Positions 24,026-31,899 of a DNA stretch of 64,000 nucleotides are shown here, piece after piece; within the stretch, counting starts at the first letter, position 1; each line of letters opens with the position of its first letter. Where the stretch lies: NCBI GenBank assembly GCA_946484175.1, contig CAMLSX010000005.1, positions 1 to 64,000 on the forward strand, read 5' to 3'. The translations under genes were made by a program, and so were the position numbers. The notes under the pieces are model-generated. The model did not search any database. It saw nothing but the letters and a program-made list of their open reading frames with translations, and was not told the origin of the DNA. The DNA comes from an uncultured Clostridia bacterium. Lineage in GTDB: Bacteria; Bacillota; Clostridia; Oscillospirales; Acutalibacteraceae.

Positions 24026-24747
24026 TCCAGTTCCTCCTTTCCCAAAGGACAGCGGGCAGCACGTTCATCTGCCAGCAGCTGCGGCAAAACTTCTTTGCCC
24101 GGGCCGATCATACGGACGCGGCCGTCTGCAATGACGATGATCTCATCAGCAATGGACAGAATGCGCTCCTGGTGAGAAATAACCAGCAGAGTGCCATTGC
24201 CCTGACGGCGCAGATTCTGGAAGGTTTCCACCAGACGGGAGAAACTCCACAAATCAATTCCCGCTTCCGGCTCGTCAAAAATAGAGAGCTTTGCCTGACG
24301 GGCCAACACCGTAGCGATTTCAATTCGCTTGCTTTCGCCGCCAGAAAGGGAAGTGTTCATCTCACGGTCAATGTACTCATTGGCACACAGACCCACCTGC
24401 CCCAGCAGTGCACAGAGTTTTTCCTCCGGCAGTTTTCCTCCGGCAGCCAACTCCAGCAGATCGCGCACAGTCAGGCCTTTGAAGCGTACCGGCTGCTGGA
24501 AGGCATAAGCAAGGCCTTTCTGCGCACGCTCGGTCACATCCAAGCCGGTGATATCTTCTCCATCAAAAATGATTTTTCCTTTCGAGGGAGATTCAATGCC
24601 TGCAATCAGCTTCGCCAGAGTTGTTTTGCCACCGCCATTGGGACCGGTCACAACAATCAGCTTTCCCTCCGGAACAGTCACATCGATATCTTTTATAATC
24701 TCTTCCCCGCCGGGAATACTCCAAGCGAGATGTTCTATTTTCAGCAT
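24022..24747 (-). CDS. sufC: SufC ATPase of the Fe-S cluster assembly system
   Basis: A 241-residue cytoplasmic ABC ATPase. Walker A is GPNGGGKTT (about 35-43), Q-loop AFQQPVRFKG, signature SLSGGESKRIEIA, Walker B LSIFDEPEAGIDL, and the H-loop VISHQ. EPEAGID and the Fe-S context identify SufC and not a transporter ATPase. It is the first gene of the sufCB operon behind AAAGGAAG. Confidence 0.93.
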   Translation of the reverse strand: MLKIEHLAWSIPGGEEIIKDIDVTVPEGKLIVVTGPNGGGKTTLAKLIAGIESPSKGKIIFDGEDITGLDVTERAQKGLAYAFQQPVRFKGLTVRDLLELAAGGKLPEEKLCALLGQVGLCANEYIDREMNTSLSGGESKRIEIATVLARQAKLSIFDEPEAGIDLWSFSRLVETFQNLRRQGNGTLLVISHQERILSIADEIIVIADGRVRMIGPGKEVLPQLLADERAARCPLGKEELE

Positions 24748-24797
24748 ATGGACTTCCTTTCTCCGATATACCGGATTTTTCCTGTTTTCGCCTTTCT

Positions 24798-24826
24798 ATT
24801 GTATCATTCTTTTTTCTATCCGTAAA
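24798..24826 (-). promoter_or_regulatory. Candidate sigma-A promoter of sufCB
   Basis: On the minus strand TTTACG (24826-24821), 17 bases, TACAAT (24803-24798). It lies about 50 bases from the sufC start, with a palindrome just upstream. Confidence 0.6.
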
Positions 24827-24854
24827 TATGTATTCTGCCGTTTCTTTTCTAATT

Positions 24855-24871
24855 TATACTAATTTAGTATA
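24855..24871. promoter_or_regulatory. Perfect palindrome upstream of sufCB
   Basis: TATACTAA-T-TTAGTATA, an 8-bp dyad with a single central base, about 30 bases upstream of the candidate -35. Its A/T-rich form resembles Rrf2-family (IscR/CymR-like) operators in Firmicutes. No rrf2 gene is in the window. Confidence 0.55.
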
Positions 24872-24921
24872 CTTTATGACGAAAAAGAAGAGGAAGCCAG
24901 AAACAGCCTCCTGCTTCAACA

Positions 24922-24957
24922 GCGAACACGCAGAAACTCCTGCCCCTGCGTGTTCGC
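24922..24957 (-). terminator. Terminator of the Zn/Cd ATPase operon
   Basis: GCGAACACGCAG pairs with CTGCGTGTTCGC over 12 bases, 12 bases after the ATPase stop. The T-run is weak. Confidence 0.65.
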
Positions 24958-24968
24958 AAATCGATGAT

Positions 24969-26813
24969 TTATTTTCCAGCATACAGGGCACGCATGGCAT
25001 TCAGAATCGCAATCACAGATACGCCTACATCTGCAAAAACTGCCAGCCACATATTGGCCAATCCTAATGCGCCCAATACCAGCACAATCCCTTTCACTCC
25101 AAGCGCGAAGACGATGTTCTGCCGGACAATCCGCAGCGTTTTGCGCGCAATCCGGATAGCCAACGGAATTTTTGAAGGTTTGTCATCCATCAGTACAATA
25201 TCGGCAGCTTCAATAGCAGCAGCTGAACCCATTGCACCCATGGCGATACCGACATCAGCCCGAGAAAGTACTGGGGCATCGTTGATACCGTCTCCTACGA
25301 ACACCAGGCGTCCATTTTCGGTTTTCCCTTCCAACAGAGCTTCTACCCGCTCCACTTTTCCGGCAGGAAGCAGTTCTGTATAGACCTCTTCCATACCAAG
25401 ACGCTGGGCAGTGTCTTCCCCTACTTCTTTGGCATCTCCGGTAAGCATGACGGTTTTCTTCACACCCAATTCTTTCAACTTGGAAATGGTCTGGGCGGCA
25501 TCCTCTTTCACTTCGTCCGAAATGACAATATGTCCTGCATATTGTCCATCAATTGAGACATGTACCAAGGTACCAACCCGGTGACATTTATGACATTCAC
25601 TGCCATATTCCGTCATCAGCTTCTGGTTTCCAGCACATACAGTTCTTCCATCTACAACCGCACGTACACCTCGGCCAGAGAGCTCCTCTACTTCTGTCAC
25701 ACGCCGGTTATCCAGTTCACAGCTGCATGCTTCACGCAAAGAACGTGCGATGGGATGGTCAGAATAACTCTCTGCCAGTGCAGCAGCTTCGAGCAGCTCC
25801 TCAGCCGCTGCATTTTGCGGGTGAACAGCAGTCACATGAAACACGCCACGGGTCAGGGTACCGGTTTTGTCAAATACTACCGTGTCTGCATGGGCTAATG
25901 CTTCCAGATAATTTCCGCCCTTTACCAGAATTCCCTGTCGGGATGCTCCGCCAATTCCGCCAAAAAAGCTCAGCGGTACAGAAATCACCAGTGCACAAGG
26001 GCACGAAACGACCAGAAAAATCAGCGCACGGTTAATCCAGTCGCTCCAGTTACCGACGAACAGCGGAGGAACTAAGCCCAGCAACACCGCAGCTATTACC
26101 ACGACCGGCGTATACCACCGGGCAAATCGAGTGATAAAGCTTTCATATCTTGCTTTACGAGCACTGGAGTTTTCCACCAGTTCCAAAATTCGCGACACTG
26201 TAGAATCTCCATACTCGCTGGTGACTTTTACATGAAGCAGACCACTCTGGTTTACACATCCACTGATAACCGCATCACCCGGTGCGACAGTCCTGGGCAA
26301 TGATTCACCGGTCAAGGCTGCCGTATCCAATGCAGAAGTCCCATCGGTCACAACACCATCCAGCGGAATACGCTCACCCGCTTTTACAACGATGATATCC
26401 CCTACAGAGACCTCTTCGGGGTCAACCTGTACCAGTGCACCGTCGCGCTCCACATTTGCCCAATCCGGGCGAATATCCATCAATGAGGCAATGGAGCGGC
26501 GGGAGCGGTCCACCGCGAAATCCTGAAAGAGCTCTCCAATCTGATACAAAAGCATAACCAAAACGCCTTCAGGATATTCCCCGATACAAAACGCCCCCAC
26601 TGTTGCCAGCGCCATCAGAAAGTTTTCGTCAAACACCTGCCCATGCAGAATGTTGCGCACTGCGTGCCACAGCACATCCCAGCCCACAAGTGCATAAGGA
26701 ACCACGAAAGCCAACAGCCGCCAAAAACCTTCCAAAGGAAGCAGCGCTGCCACTGCAAGCAGGATTGCCGCTGCAAAAATACGAACCAGAACCCTTTTCT
26801 CTTTCTTTTTCAT
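24969..26813 (-). CDS. Zn/Cd/Pb-exporting P1B-type ATPase
   Basis: A 614-residue heavy-metal pump. Eight membrane helices, the SCPCALV metal-site motif, phosphorylated Asp in DKTGT, the SDHPIARS motif, TGDAK and GDGINDAP are all present. The last helix region (NMWLAVFADVGVSVIAILNA) with its buried Asp is typical of ZntA/CadA and not of copper pumps. It has no N-terminal HMA domain; a separate HMA protein is encoded just upstream. It shares an operon with that gene and an ArsR repressor. It probably exports Zn or Cd out of the cytoplasm. Confidence 0.93.
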   Translation of the reverse strand: MKKKEKRVLVRIFAAAILLAVAALLPLEGFWRLLAFVVPYALVGWDVLWHAVRNILHGQVFDENFLMALATVGAFCIGEYPEGVLVMLLYQIGELFQDFAVDRSRRSIASLMDIRPDWANVERDGALVQVDPEEVSVGDIIVVKAGERIPLDGVVTDGTSALDTAALTGESLPRTVAPGDAVISGCVNQSGLLHVKVTSEYGDSTVSRILELVENSSARKARYESFITRFARWYTPVVVIAAVLLGLVPPLFVGNWSDWINRALIFLVVSCPCALVISVPLSFFGGIGGASRQGILVKGGNYLEALAHADTVVFDKTGTLTRGVFHVTAVHPQNAAAEELLEAAALAESYSDHPIARSLREACSCELDNRRVTEVEELSGRGVRAVVDGRTVCAGNQKLMTEYGSECHKCHRVGTLVHVSIDGQYAGHIVISDEVKEDAAQTISKLKELGVKKTVMLTGDAKEVGEDTAQRLGMEEVYTELLPAGKVERVEALLEGKTENGRLVFVGDGINDAPVLSRADVGIAMGAMGSAAAIEAADIVLMDDKPSKIPLAIRIARKTLRIVRQNIVFALGVKGIVLVLGALGLANMWLAVFADVGVSVIAILNAMRALYAGK

Positions 26814-26840
26814 AAAAGCTCACCCCTCTCACTGGAAAGC

Positions 26841-27059
26841 TTACAAAATAATCCGGCAATCCGGTTCTACACGCCGGCAAATTTTAACGGCCTGCTGCAA
26901 AATCTCTTCAAACCGGCTATCTTCGGCTTGCAGCGTCATTTTCTGGGTGAGAAAATTGACAGCCACATTTTCAACTCCTTCAATTTTCCGGATGGCGTCT
27001 TCCATCTTGCGGGCACAGTTCGCACAATCCAGTTCTTCCATACGGTATACTTTTCTCAT
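26841..27059 (-). CDS. Stand-alone heavy-metal-associated (HMA) domain protein
   Basis: A 72-residue ferredoxin-like HMA fold, MRKVYRMEELDCANCARKME. The metal motif is DCANCA, as found in the N-terminal domains of Zn/Cd ATPases (copper chaperones have MxCxxC). It is 28 bases before the ATPase gene and has a strong AGGAGGT site. It looks like the detached N-terminal domain of the pump and may deliver or sense metal for it. Confidence 0.88.
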   Translation of the reverse strand: MRKVYRMEELDCANCARKMEDAIRKIEGVENVAVNFLTQKMTLQAEDSRFEEILQQAVKICRRVEPDCRIIL

Positions 27060-27102
27060 ATACTTTACCTCCTGACATAACACTATCAAATCTGACCTTG
27101 TA

Positions 27103-27462
27103 TTATTCTCCCAGATGCTCCATACCCTGATCGATAATCCGACGCACATGATCGTCATCCAGCGAGTAGAATACATTTTTCCCTTCTTTACGGAACTTCA
27201 CCAGCTTATTGCTCTTCAACACCCGCAATTGATGGGATACCGCTGTCTGCGTCATTCCCAACACCTGTGCGATATCGCATACACAAAGCTCCGATTCAAA
27301 CAGCGCATACAAAATTTTAATTCTCGTAGAATCTCCGAAAACCTTAAAAAGCTCCGCTAAATCATACAGCAGCTCTTCCGGAGGCATATCCGCGTTAACC
27401 TTCTGTACTGCACCTTCATGAATTTGCATCACTTCACAGCACTCTGTTTCAGATTGATTCAT
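27103..27462 (-). CDS. ArsR/SmtB family metal-responsive repressor
   Basis: A 119-residue winged-helix repressor with the CadC/SmtB layout. Features are an N-terminal tail with paired Cys (TECCEV), ELCVCDIAQVLGMTQTAVSHQLRVLK (alpha-3N ELCVCD metal box and recognition helix) and a C-terminal DDDHVRRIIDQGMEH (alpha-5 His/Asp ligands). Both sites of CadC-type sensors could therefore be present. Start at 27462 is chosen because AAGGAGC precedes it. A symmetric operator is 17-36 bases upstream. It should repress the HMA-ATPase operon until Zn or Cd rises. Confidence 0.92.
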   Translation of the reverse strand: MNQSETECCEVMQIHEGAVQKVNADMPPEELLYDLAELFKVFGDSTRIKILYALFESELCVCDIAQVLGMTQTAVSHQLRVLKSNKLVKFRKEGKNVFYSLDDDHVRRIIDQGMEHLGE

Positions 27463-27478
27463 AATTGAACGCTCCTTC

Positions 27479-27498
27479 ATATGAATATCTGTTCATAT
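27479..27498. promoter_or_regulatory. ArsR/SmtB operator
   Basis: ATATGAA-TATCTG-TTCATAT, a perfect 7-6-7 dyad like the ATATGAACAAATATTCAGAT-type boxes of CadC/SmtB repressors. It is placed just ahead of the arsR-like start codon. Confidence 0.8.
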
Positions 27499-27551
27499 AT
27501 TATGCCTGTTTTCTTCTTTTGTCAATAGGCTTTTGTAATTTCCCAAAAAAT

Positions 27552-27935
27552 TTAATTCAATTTATCTGTTTTCTGCCGATTCAAAGATAAACAGACCTGC
27601 ATACGGTATTCTTCAGACCACTCGCCCAATAACACTAATGCACTTTCACGTGCAATGTCAGATGAGAGCTGAAATGTATTTGCCAAAGATTCGCTGAGCA
27701 ATGATAATGATATCTTATATTCCTGCGCCATCCGTTTTCCGATCTCGGTCATTTGTACCGGTGCATAGCGTTTTTTCTCCAATAATCCCAACCGTACAAA
27801 TTGCTCCTCCATTCCGTGAACGCTGGGTTTACTCACCTGTAAAGCATCGGCAATATCGCGCAATCGTACAGGGCCTTTTTCCAACATTTCATAAATCATC
27901 AGCAGATATTGAATCTGTGCACGCGAAAGCTTCAT
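27552..27935 (-). CDS. DtxR/MntR-like regulator with altered metal site
   Basis: A 127-residue protein. An N-terminal winged helix (DIADALQVSKPSVHGMEEQF, about 27-46) and a helical dimerisation region (TEIGKRMAQEYKISLSLLSE) follow the DtxR/MntR plan. The usual C/E-x-x-E-H ligand motif in the dimer helix is replaced by ARESALVLLGEWSEE without His, so canonical Mn/Fe sensing may be lost. Start is ATG 27935 behind GAGGAAG. Two dyads of the DtxR/TroR type lie between it and the divergent membrane gene. A MarR-like function is an alternative reading. Confidence 0.75.
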   Translation of the reverse strand: MKLSRAQIQYLLMIYEMLEKGPVRLRDIADALQVSKPSVHGMEEQFVRLGLLEKKRYAPVQMTEIGKRMAQEYKISLSLLSESLANTFQLSSDIARESALVLLGEWSEEYRMQVCLSLNRQKTDKLN

Positions 27936-27996
27936 CAAACCACTTCCTCAAGATTGATATCATATTACAGTCAGCAACTGTTTTTGCCTATTTTAA

Positions 27997-28012
27997 GTTA
28001 GCGAATGCTAAC
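27997..28012. promoter_or_regulatory. Operator 1 of the DtxR-like locus
   Basis: GTTAGC-GAAT-GCTAAC, a perfect 6-4-6 dyad, similar to manganese/iron-repressor boxes of Firmicutes. It is 62 bases upstream of the regulator start. Confidence 0.75.
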
Positions 28013-28021
28013 CAAAAATAA

Positions 28022-28037
28022 GTTAGCATAAACTAAT
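28022..28037. promoter_or_regulatory. Operator 2 of the DtxR-like locus
   Basis: GTTAGC-ATAA-ACTAAT, a near copy of operator 1, offset by 25 bases. Two sites in a divergent spacer suggest cooperative dual control. Confidence 0.65.
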
Positions 28038-28187
28038 CGTTTTGTCAAGAAACTGTTTAAATAAAGAAAAATATAGCAATTTAATAATAAAGATGATACA
28101 ATGAAGCTGTAATGATACGTTCATTATTTCTGCATGAGTATAATAAAACTTTACATACTACGCAGACGAACGTGGGGAGGGCGTTTT

Positions 28188-29120
28188 ATGCAGTTTCAAG
28201 ATTTTCAGAATTTTGCCCGCAGCAAAGGTTTTGCCTGTACTGGACTTATGGCTTACGGTTACGAAGGAAATTACCCTGTTTTGTTGCAATACATATCCGA
28301 TGATGAATGGGGATTTTCGTTAACCGCCAATATTCCGTATCCGCAACCCCTTTATTCCTATCTTAATACACGATGCAATAAACACACTGTACGCCATATC
28401 ATTTGCCGCCCCGACGCGATATCCTGTGTACTGACGTTTCATCATGAAAGCCCTGAACAACTGTATCAATATCTCATCAATACGCTCTCACAGCATTTCA
28501 TAAACAGCGGAATTGTTCCTTTGACCTTCTGCCCATTTTGCGGGCAAGATCATTGTGATGCCGTATGTATCGTACAAAACCGTTATGCTCCTGTTCATGA
28601 AGCCTGTGCGCTTCAGGTTTATCCGCCTGCTTCTTCTGAGAATGTTGATATTCCCACTGTGGGAAATATGGGGTTGGGAATTCTTGGTGCTTTGTTGGGG
28701 ATGCTGGTAGGGATTTTGCCGATTTTCCTCTGTAATTTGGCACTCGGATTCAGTTTTATGCCTCTATACCTTGTCATCCCTATGGGAAGCACACTGGGAT
28801 TCAAACTTTTTCAAGGGCCAAATTCCCGAAAGGGCAAAAATATCGTAGCTGTTTTTTCTGTTTTAGGTATGATAGCTGCAATTTTGCTGATTCTTATTGC
28901 AGCATGTTTACGAGAAGGATTTCCAGCCAGTGCTTTACCATCTCTGCTGGCGTTTTCTTTTTCCAACAATGAGCTATTTATCATCCTGTTTTCTGAATTC
29001 ATTTATGGTTTGCTGTTTGATATCATCGGTATCATTCTCTCACGCAGATTTATTTTTCACAGCAATCGTTTCCCGTCAGAAACCTTTCATCAGCACCTGG
29101 ATACCTTACAACGGTTATAA
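28188..29120 (+). CDS. Unknown membrane protein with a zinc-ribbon-like Cys cluster
   Basis: A 310-residue protein in two parts. The soluble N-terminal domain (about 1-165) ends in a Cys/His cluster, FCPFCGQDHCDAVC, which could bind zinc. The C-terminal part has four hydrophobic segments (about 168-195, 202-215, 225-250 and 265-290). I do not recognise a family. Start at 28188 has GGGGAGGG just upstream; the longer in-frame start lacks a site. It is divergent from the DtxR-like regulator across two operators, so it may be metal-regulated. Confidence 0.75.
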   Translation: MQFQDFQNFARSKGFACTGLMAYGYEGNYPVLLQYISDDEWGFSLTANIPYPQPLYSYLNTRCNKHTVRHIICRPDAISCVLTFHHESPEQLYQYLINTLSQHFINSGIVPLTFCPFCGQDHCDAVCIVQNRYAPVHEACALQVYPPASSENVDIPTVGNMGLGILGALLGMLVGILPIFLCNLALGFSFMPLYLVIPMGSTLGFKLFQGPNSRKGKNIVAVFSVLGMIAAILLILIAACLREGFPASALPSLLAFSFSNNELFIILFSEFIYGLLFDIIGIILSRRFIFHSNRFPSETFHQHLDTLQRL

Positions 29121-29125
29121 AACAA

Positions 29126-29161
29126 AAAAGCCTTCTGCTGCAAACACAGCAGAAGGCTTTT
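29126..29161. terminator. Bidirectional terminator
   Basis: AAAAGCCTTCTGCTG pairs with CAGCAGAAGGCTTTT over 6 bases, between convergent genes. A/T-runs on both sides. Confidence 0.9.
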
Positions 29162-29179
29162 GCTTTGCGGGTTATTTTT

Positions 29180-30475
29180 TCAGGAACGAGCTCCTGCGGG
29201 AATTTCTTCCGTATCTTCTCCCTTGATAGCGATGTTATAATTCTTTACCAACTCGGATTCTTCTATCTTCTGGTCTTCATCGTCTCCACCCTTGTGGTCT
29301 TTGCGGTTGGAGAAAGCGATCTTCAACAGGATAGGAGCAATCACTGTGGTCAGCACAACCGTCAGAATAATCGGTCCCATAAAGCTATTGGACATCAATC
29401 CCAGCGCTGCACCTTTGGTGGCAACAATCAGGGCAACTTCACCACGGGAGACCATGCCCACACCAACCTGGATGGATTCACGCGTAGTAAAGTGGCAAAT
29501 TTTTGCACCAAGCCCACAACCTACAATTTTTGTCAGGACAGCAATAATCACCAGCAAAACCGAGAAAATGATAATATGGGGGGTCATTTCAGGCATTGTC
29601 ATTTTCAATCCGATGCTGGCAAAGAAAACGGGGGAAATCAATGTGTAGGAAAGCGTTTCAAAACGGGAAGCAATGTACGGTGCACGCTTGGTATTGGAAA
29701 TAATCAGGCCTGCGATAAATGCACCGGTAATATCTGCTACACCGAAGAATTCTTCTGCACAATACGAAAGAAGCAGACAGAACACAAAAGCCAGGATAAC
29801 AAAACGGCGCATATCCTTGTGGTAATGATTCTGAAGCTTGCGGAAGAACAGGAAGAACAGAACGCCTGCAACTGCTGCAAAGACAAAGAATCCAACAACT
29901 TTCAGCAGAACAATTGCAACATTCACGTTCGGGTCTGCCATACTGGTGATAATCGTCAAAGCAACAATACCCAGAATATCGTCGATAATAGCCGCGCCCA
30001 AAATGGCGTTACCTGCACGGGTATTCAGTTTGCCCATTTCTTTCAGCGTTTCAACCGTAATACTTACAGAGGTAGCGGTAAGAATAACGCCGATAAACAT
30101 ATTCTGAAGGAACAGGCTGGCTGTTGCACCTTCTGAGAGATCGGGGCCGTTAAAAGCAGCAGCCAATGCAAAACCACCCGCCAGCGGTACCAATACGCCA
30201 ATCAGCGCAATGATAAAAGAGGCGGTACCGGTCTTTTTCAGTTCTTTGATGTCAGTCTCCATACCGGCTGTAAACATCAAGACAATAACACCGATTTCGG
30301 AAATTTTAGTAATAAAGTCCTTATCGCTGAGAACATTCAGCACTGCCGGACCCAGGATGACGCCTGCGAGAAGTGCTCCCACCACCTGAGGCATTTTAAA
30401 CCGACGAGTCAGCAACCCCAGCACTTTGGTGCACAGCAGGATCAGCGCCAAATCCAAAAGAAAATTGTACGTCAT
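29180..30475 (-). CDS. CPA2-type cation:proton antiporter
   Basis: A 431-residue protein with about 12 helices of the Na+/H+ exchanger (KefB/NapA) fold. Signature segments are MPQVVGALLAGVILGPAVL, GVIVLMFTAGMETDIKEL, AAIIDDILGIVALTI (paired Asp residues of the ion site) and GVGMVSRGEVALIVA. The C-terminal tail is short and charged (HKGGDDEDQKIEESE) and has no TrkA-N domain. It probably exchanges Na+ or K+ for protons. It is a single gene behind AAAGGGC, ending at a shared terminator. Confidence 0.9.
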   Translation of the reverse strand: MTYNFLLDLALILLCTKVLGLLTRRFKMPQVVGALLAGVILGPAVLNVLSDKDFITKISEIGVIVLMFTAGMETDIKELKKTGTASFIIALIGVLVPLAGGFALAAAFNGPDLSEGATASLFLQNMFIGVILTATSVSITVETLKEMGKLNTRAGNAILGAAIIDDILGIVALTIITSMADPNVNVAIVLLKVVGFFVFAAVAGVLFFLFFRKLQNHYHKDMRRFVILAFVFCLLLSYCAEEFFGVADITGAFIAGLIISNTKRAPYIASRFETLSYTLISPVFFASIGLKMTMPEMTPHIIIFSVLLVIIAVLTKIVGCGLGAKICHFTTRESIQVGVGMVSRGEVALIVATKGAALGLMSNSFMGPIILTVVLTTVIAPILLKIAFSNRKDHKGGDDEDQKIEESELVKNYNIAIKGEDTEEIPAGARS

Positions 30476-30725
30476 ACCTATCTGCCCTTTCTTTCAAAAA
30501 TATTTGCTTGAAAATTTTCCAGTGCACATTTTAGCACAACATTTGCTTCTTCGCAAGAACGGTTCGCCCGAAAATTGTGATTTAATTCACAAACTTTTCA
30601 TATATTTAGACAAGGAAAAACCGGCAAACTTTACCATTTATGACTTTTTTTATTTCTATTTCGGTCAATTTATCCAATCTTTTTCTGCAAAAAACGCCCT
30701 TCTATCTGGAAATTTTGAAAAAGCA

Positions 30726-30760
30726 GCAAGGCACAGGACAAACTCTGTCCTGTGCCTTGC
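30726..30760 (-). terminator. Terminator of the aldo/keto reductase gene
   Basis: GCAAGGCACAGGACA pairs with its complement over 5 bases; the minus strand then reads TGCTTTTT. The rest of the spacer to the antiporter start (30476-30725) shows nothing recognisable. Confidence 0.9.
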
Positions 30761-30767
30761 TTTTTGT

Positions 30768-31760
30768 TCAACGGCAAATCTCGTCGATACGATTCAGTTC
30801 TTCCTGTGTAAAGGAAGTTTTTCCAACAATACCAATATTGTCCAAAATCTGAGAGGGGCGGGAAGCTCCAATCAAAACACTGGTCACGGCACCATCACGC
30901 AGCACCCAGCTCAATGCCATTTGTGCCAGTGACTGTCCGCGCTGGGCTGCCAACTCGTTCAGCGCACGAATCTGCTCCAGGCGTTTTTCACTCAAATCCG
31001 ATTCATGCAGAAAACGTCCATCACGACGAATACGGCTGTCTTCCGGAATTCCATGAAGATATTTGTTGGTCAGCATTCCCTGCGCCAACGGGCTGAATGC
31101 GATAATCCCAAGCCCTTCTTCCACAGCAGCAGCTTTCAAGCCATTTTCTTCAATGGTACGATTAAAAATAGAATAGCTGTTCTGATTGATAACAAAGGGG
31201 CACTTCAATTCCCGCAAAATCGCAGTTGCCCGCTTCATGGTTTCCCCGTCATAGTTGGAAATACCGGCATATAGTGCTTTACCACTTTTTACAGCCGTAT
31301 CCAACGCCATCATGCTCTCTTCCAACGGCGTTTCCGGGTCCATACGATGATGATAGAAGATATCTACATATTCAACGCCCAAACGTTTCAAACTCTGATC
31401 CAGGCTGGCCAACAAATATTTCCGGCTGCCGCCGTCTCCATAAGGGCCTTCCCACATATCGTAGCCAGCTTTGGTGCTGATAATCAGCTCATCTCGATAA
31501 GCACTCAGTTCTTCACGCAGAATTTTTCCCAAGTTTTCTTCCGCACTGCCGGGCAGCGGCCCATAATTGTTCGCCAGGTCAAAGTGTGTAATACCGTTGT
31601 CAAATGCAGTGAAGCACATCTGCTTCATGTTTTCAAAATTATCGTTTGTACCAAAACTGTGCCAAAAACCCAGTGAAATCAAGGGCAGCCGCAGGCCGCT
31701 TGCCCCACAGTGGGGATATTCCATCGCAGCATACCGCTTTTCATTTGCAACATGTGCCAT
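30768..31760 (-). CDS. Aldo/keto reductase, YghZ/GpR type
   Basis: A 330-residue NADPH-dependent TIM-barrel oxidoreductase. Catalytic tetrad elements are present: FDLANNYGP (Asp, Tyr), STKAGYDMW (Lys) and FYHHRMDPETP (His). The extra N-terminal residues and GPLPGSAEENLGKIL match the YghZ L-glyceraldehyde-3-phosphate reductase subgroup. The YPHCGASGLRLP start is typical. It is monocistronic behind AGGAGGAG. It probably detoxifies short aldehydes; the exact substrate is not set by sequence. Confidence 0.9.
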   Translation of the reverse strand: MAHVANEKRYAAMEYPHCGASGLRLPLISLGFWHSFGTNDNFENMKQMCFTAFDNGITHFDLANNYGPLPGSAEENLGKILREELSAYRDELIISTKAGYDMWEGPYGDGGSRKYLLASLDQSLKRLGVEYVDIFYHHRMDPETPLEESMMALDTAVKSGKALYAGISNYDGETMKRATAILRELKCPFVINQNSYSIFNRTIEENGLKAAAVEEGLGIIAFSPLAQGMLTNKYLHGIPEDSRIRRDGRFLHESDLSEKRLEQIRALNELAAQRGQSLAQMALSWVLRDGAVTSVLIGASRPSQILDNIGIVGKTSFTQEELNRIDEICR

Positions 31761-31840
31761 AATAACTCCTCCTTTTCTGCATCGTACGCAGAAATTATAT
31801 TACATCGATATTGTACAGGTTTCCGGGTGTTCCGTCAAGA

Positions 31841-31885
31841 AAAGACGGGAATTTCCCGAAAGCATTTCGAAAAATTCCCGTCTTT
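31841..31885 (-). terminator. Terminator of the M18 aminopeptidase gene
   Basis: AAAGACGGGAATTT pairs with AAATTCCCGTCTTT, a 14-bp stem followed on the minus strand by TCTTG. It is 15 bases after the stop. Confidence 0.85.
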
Positions 31886-31899
31886 ATTTTCAGTGGCTC

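Noticed and set aside
23075..24175. 366-codon plus-strand frame
   Set aside because: Antisense to sufB/sufC.
29165..30136. 323-codon plus-strand frame
   Set aside because: Antisense to the cation antiporter, with low-complexity Asn/Gln composition.
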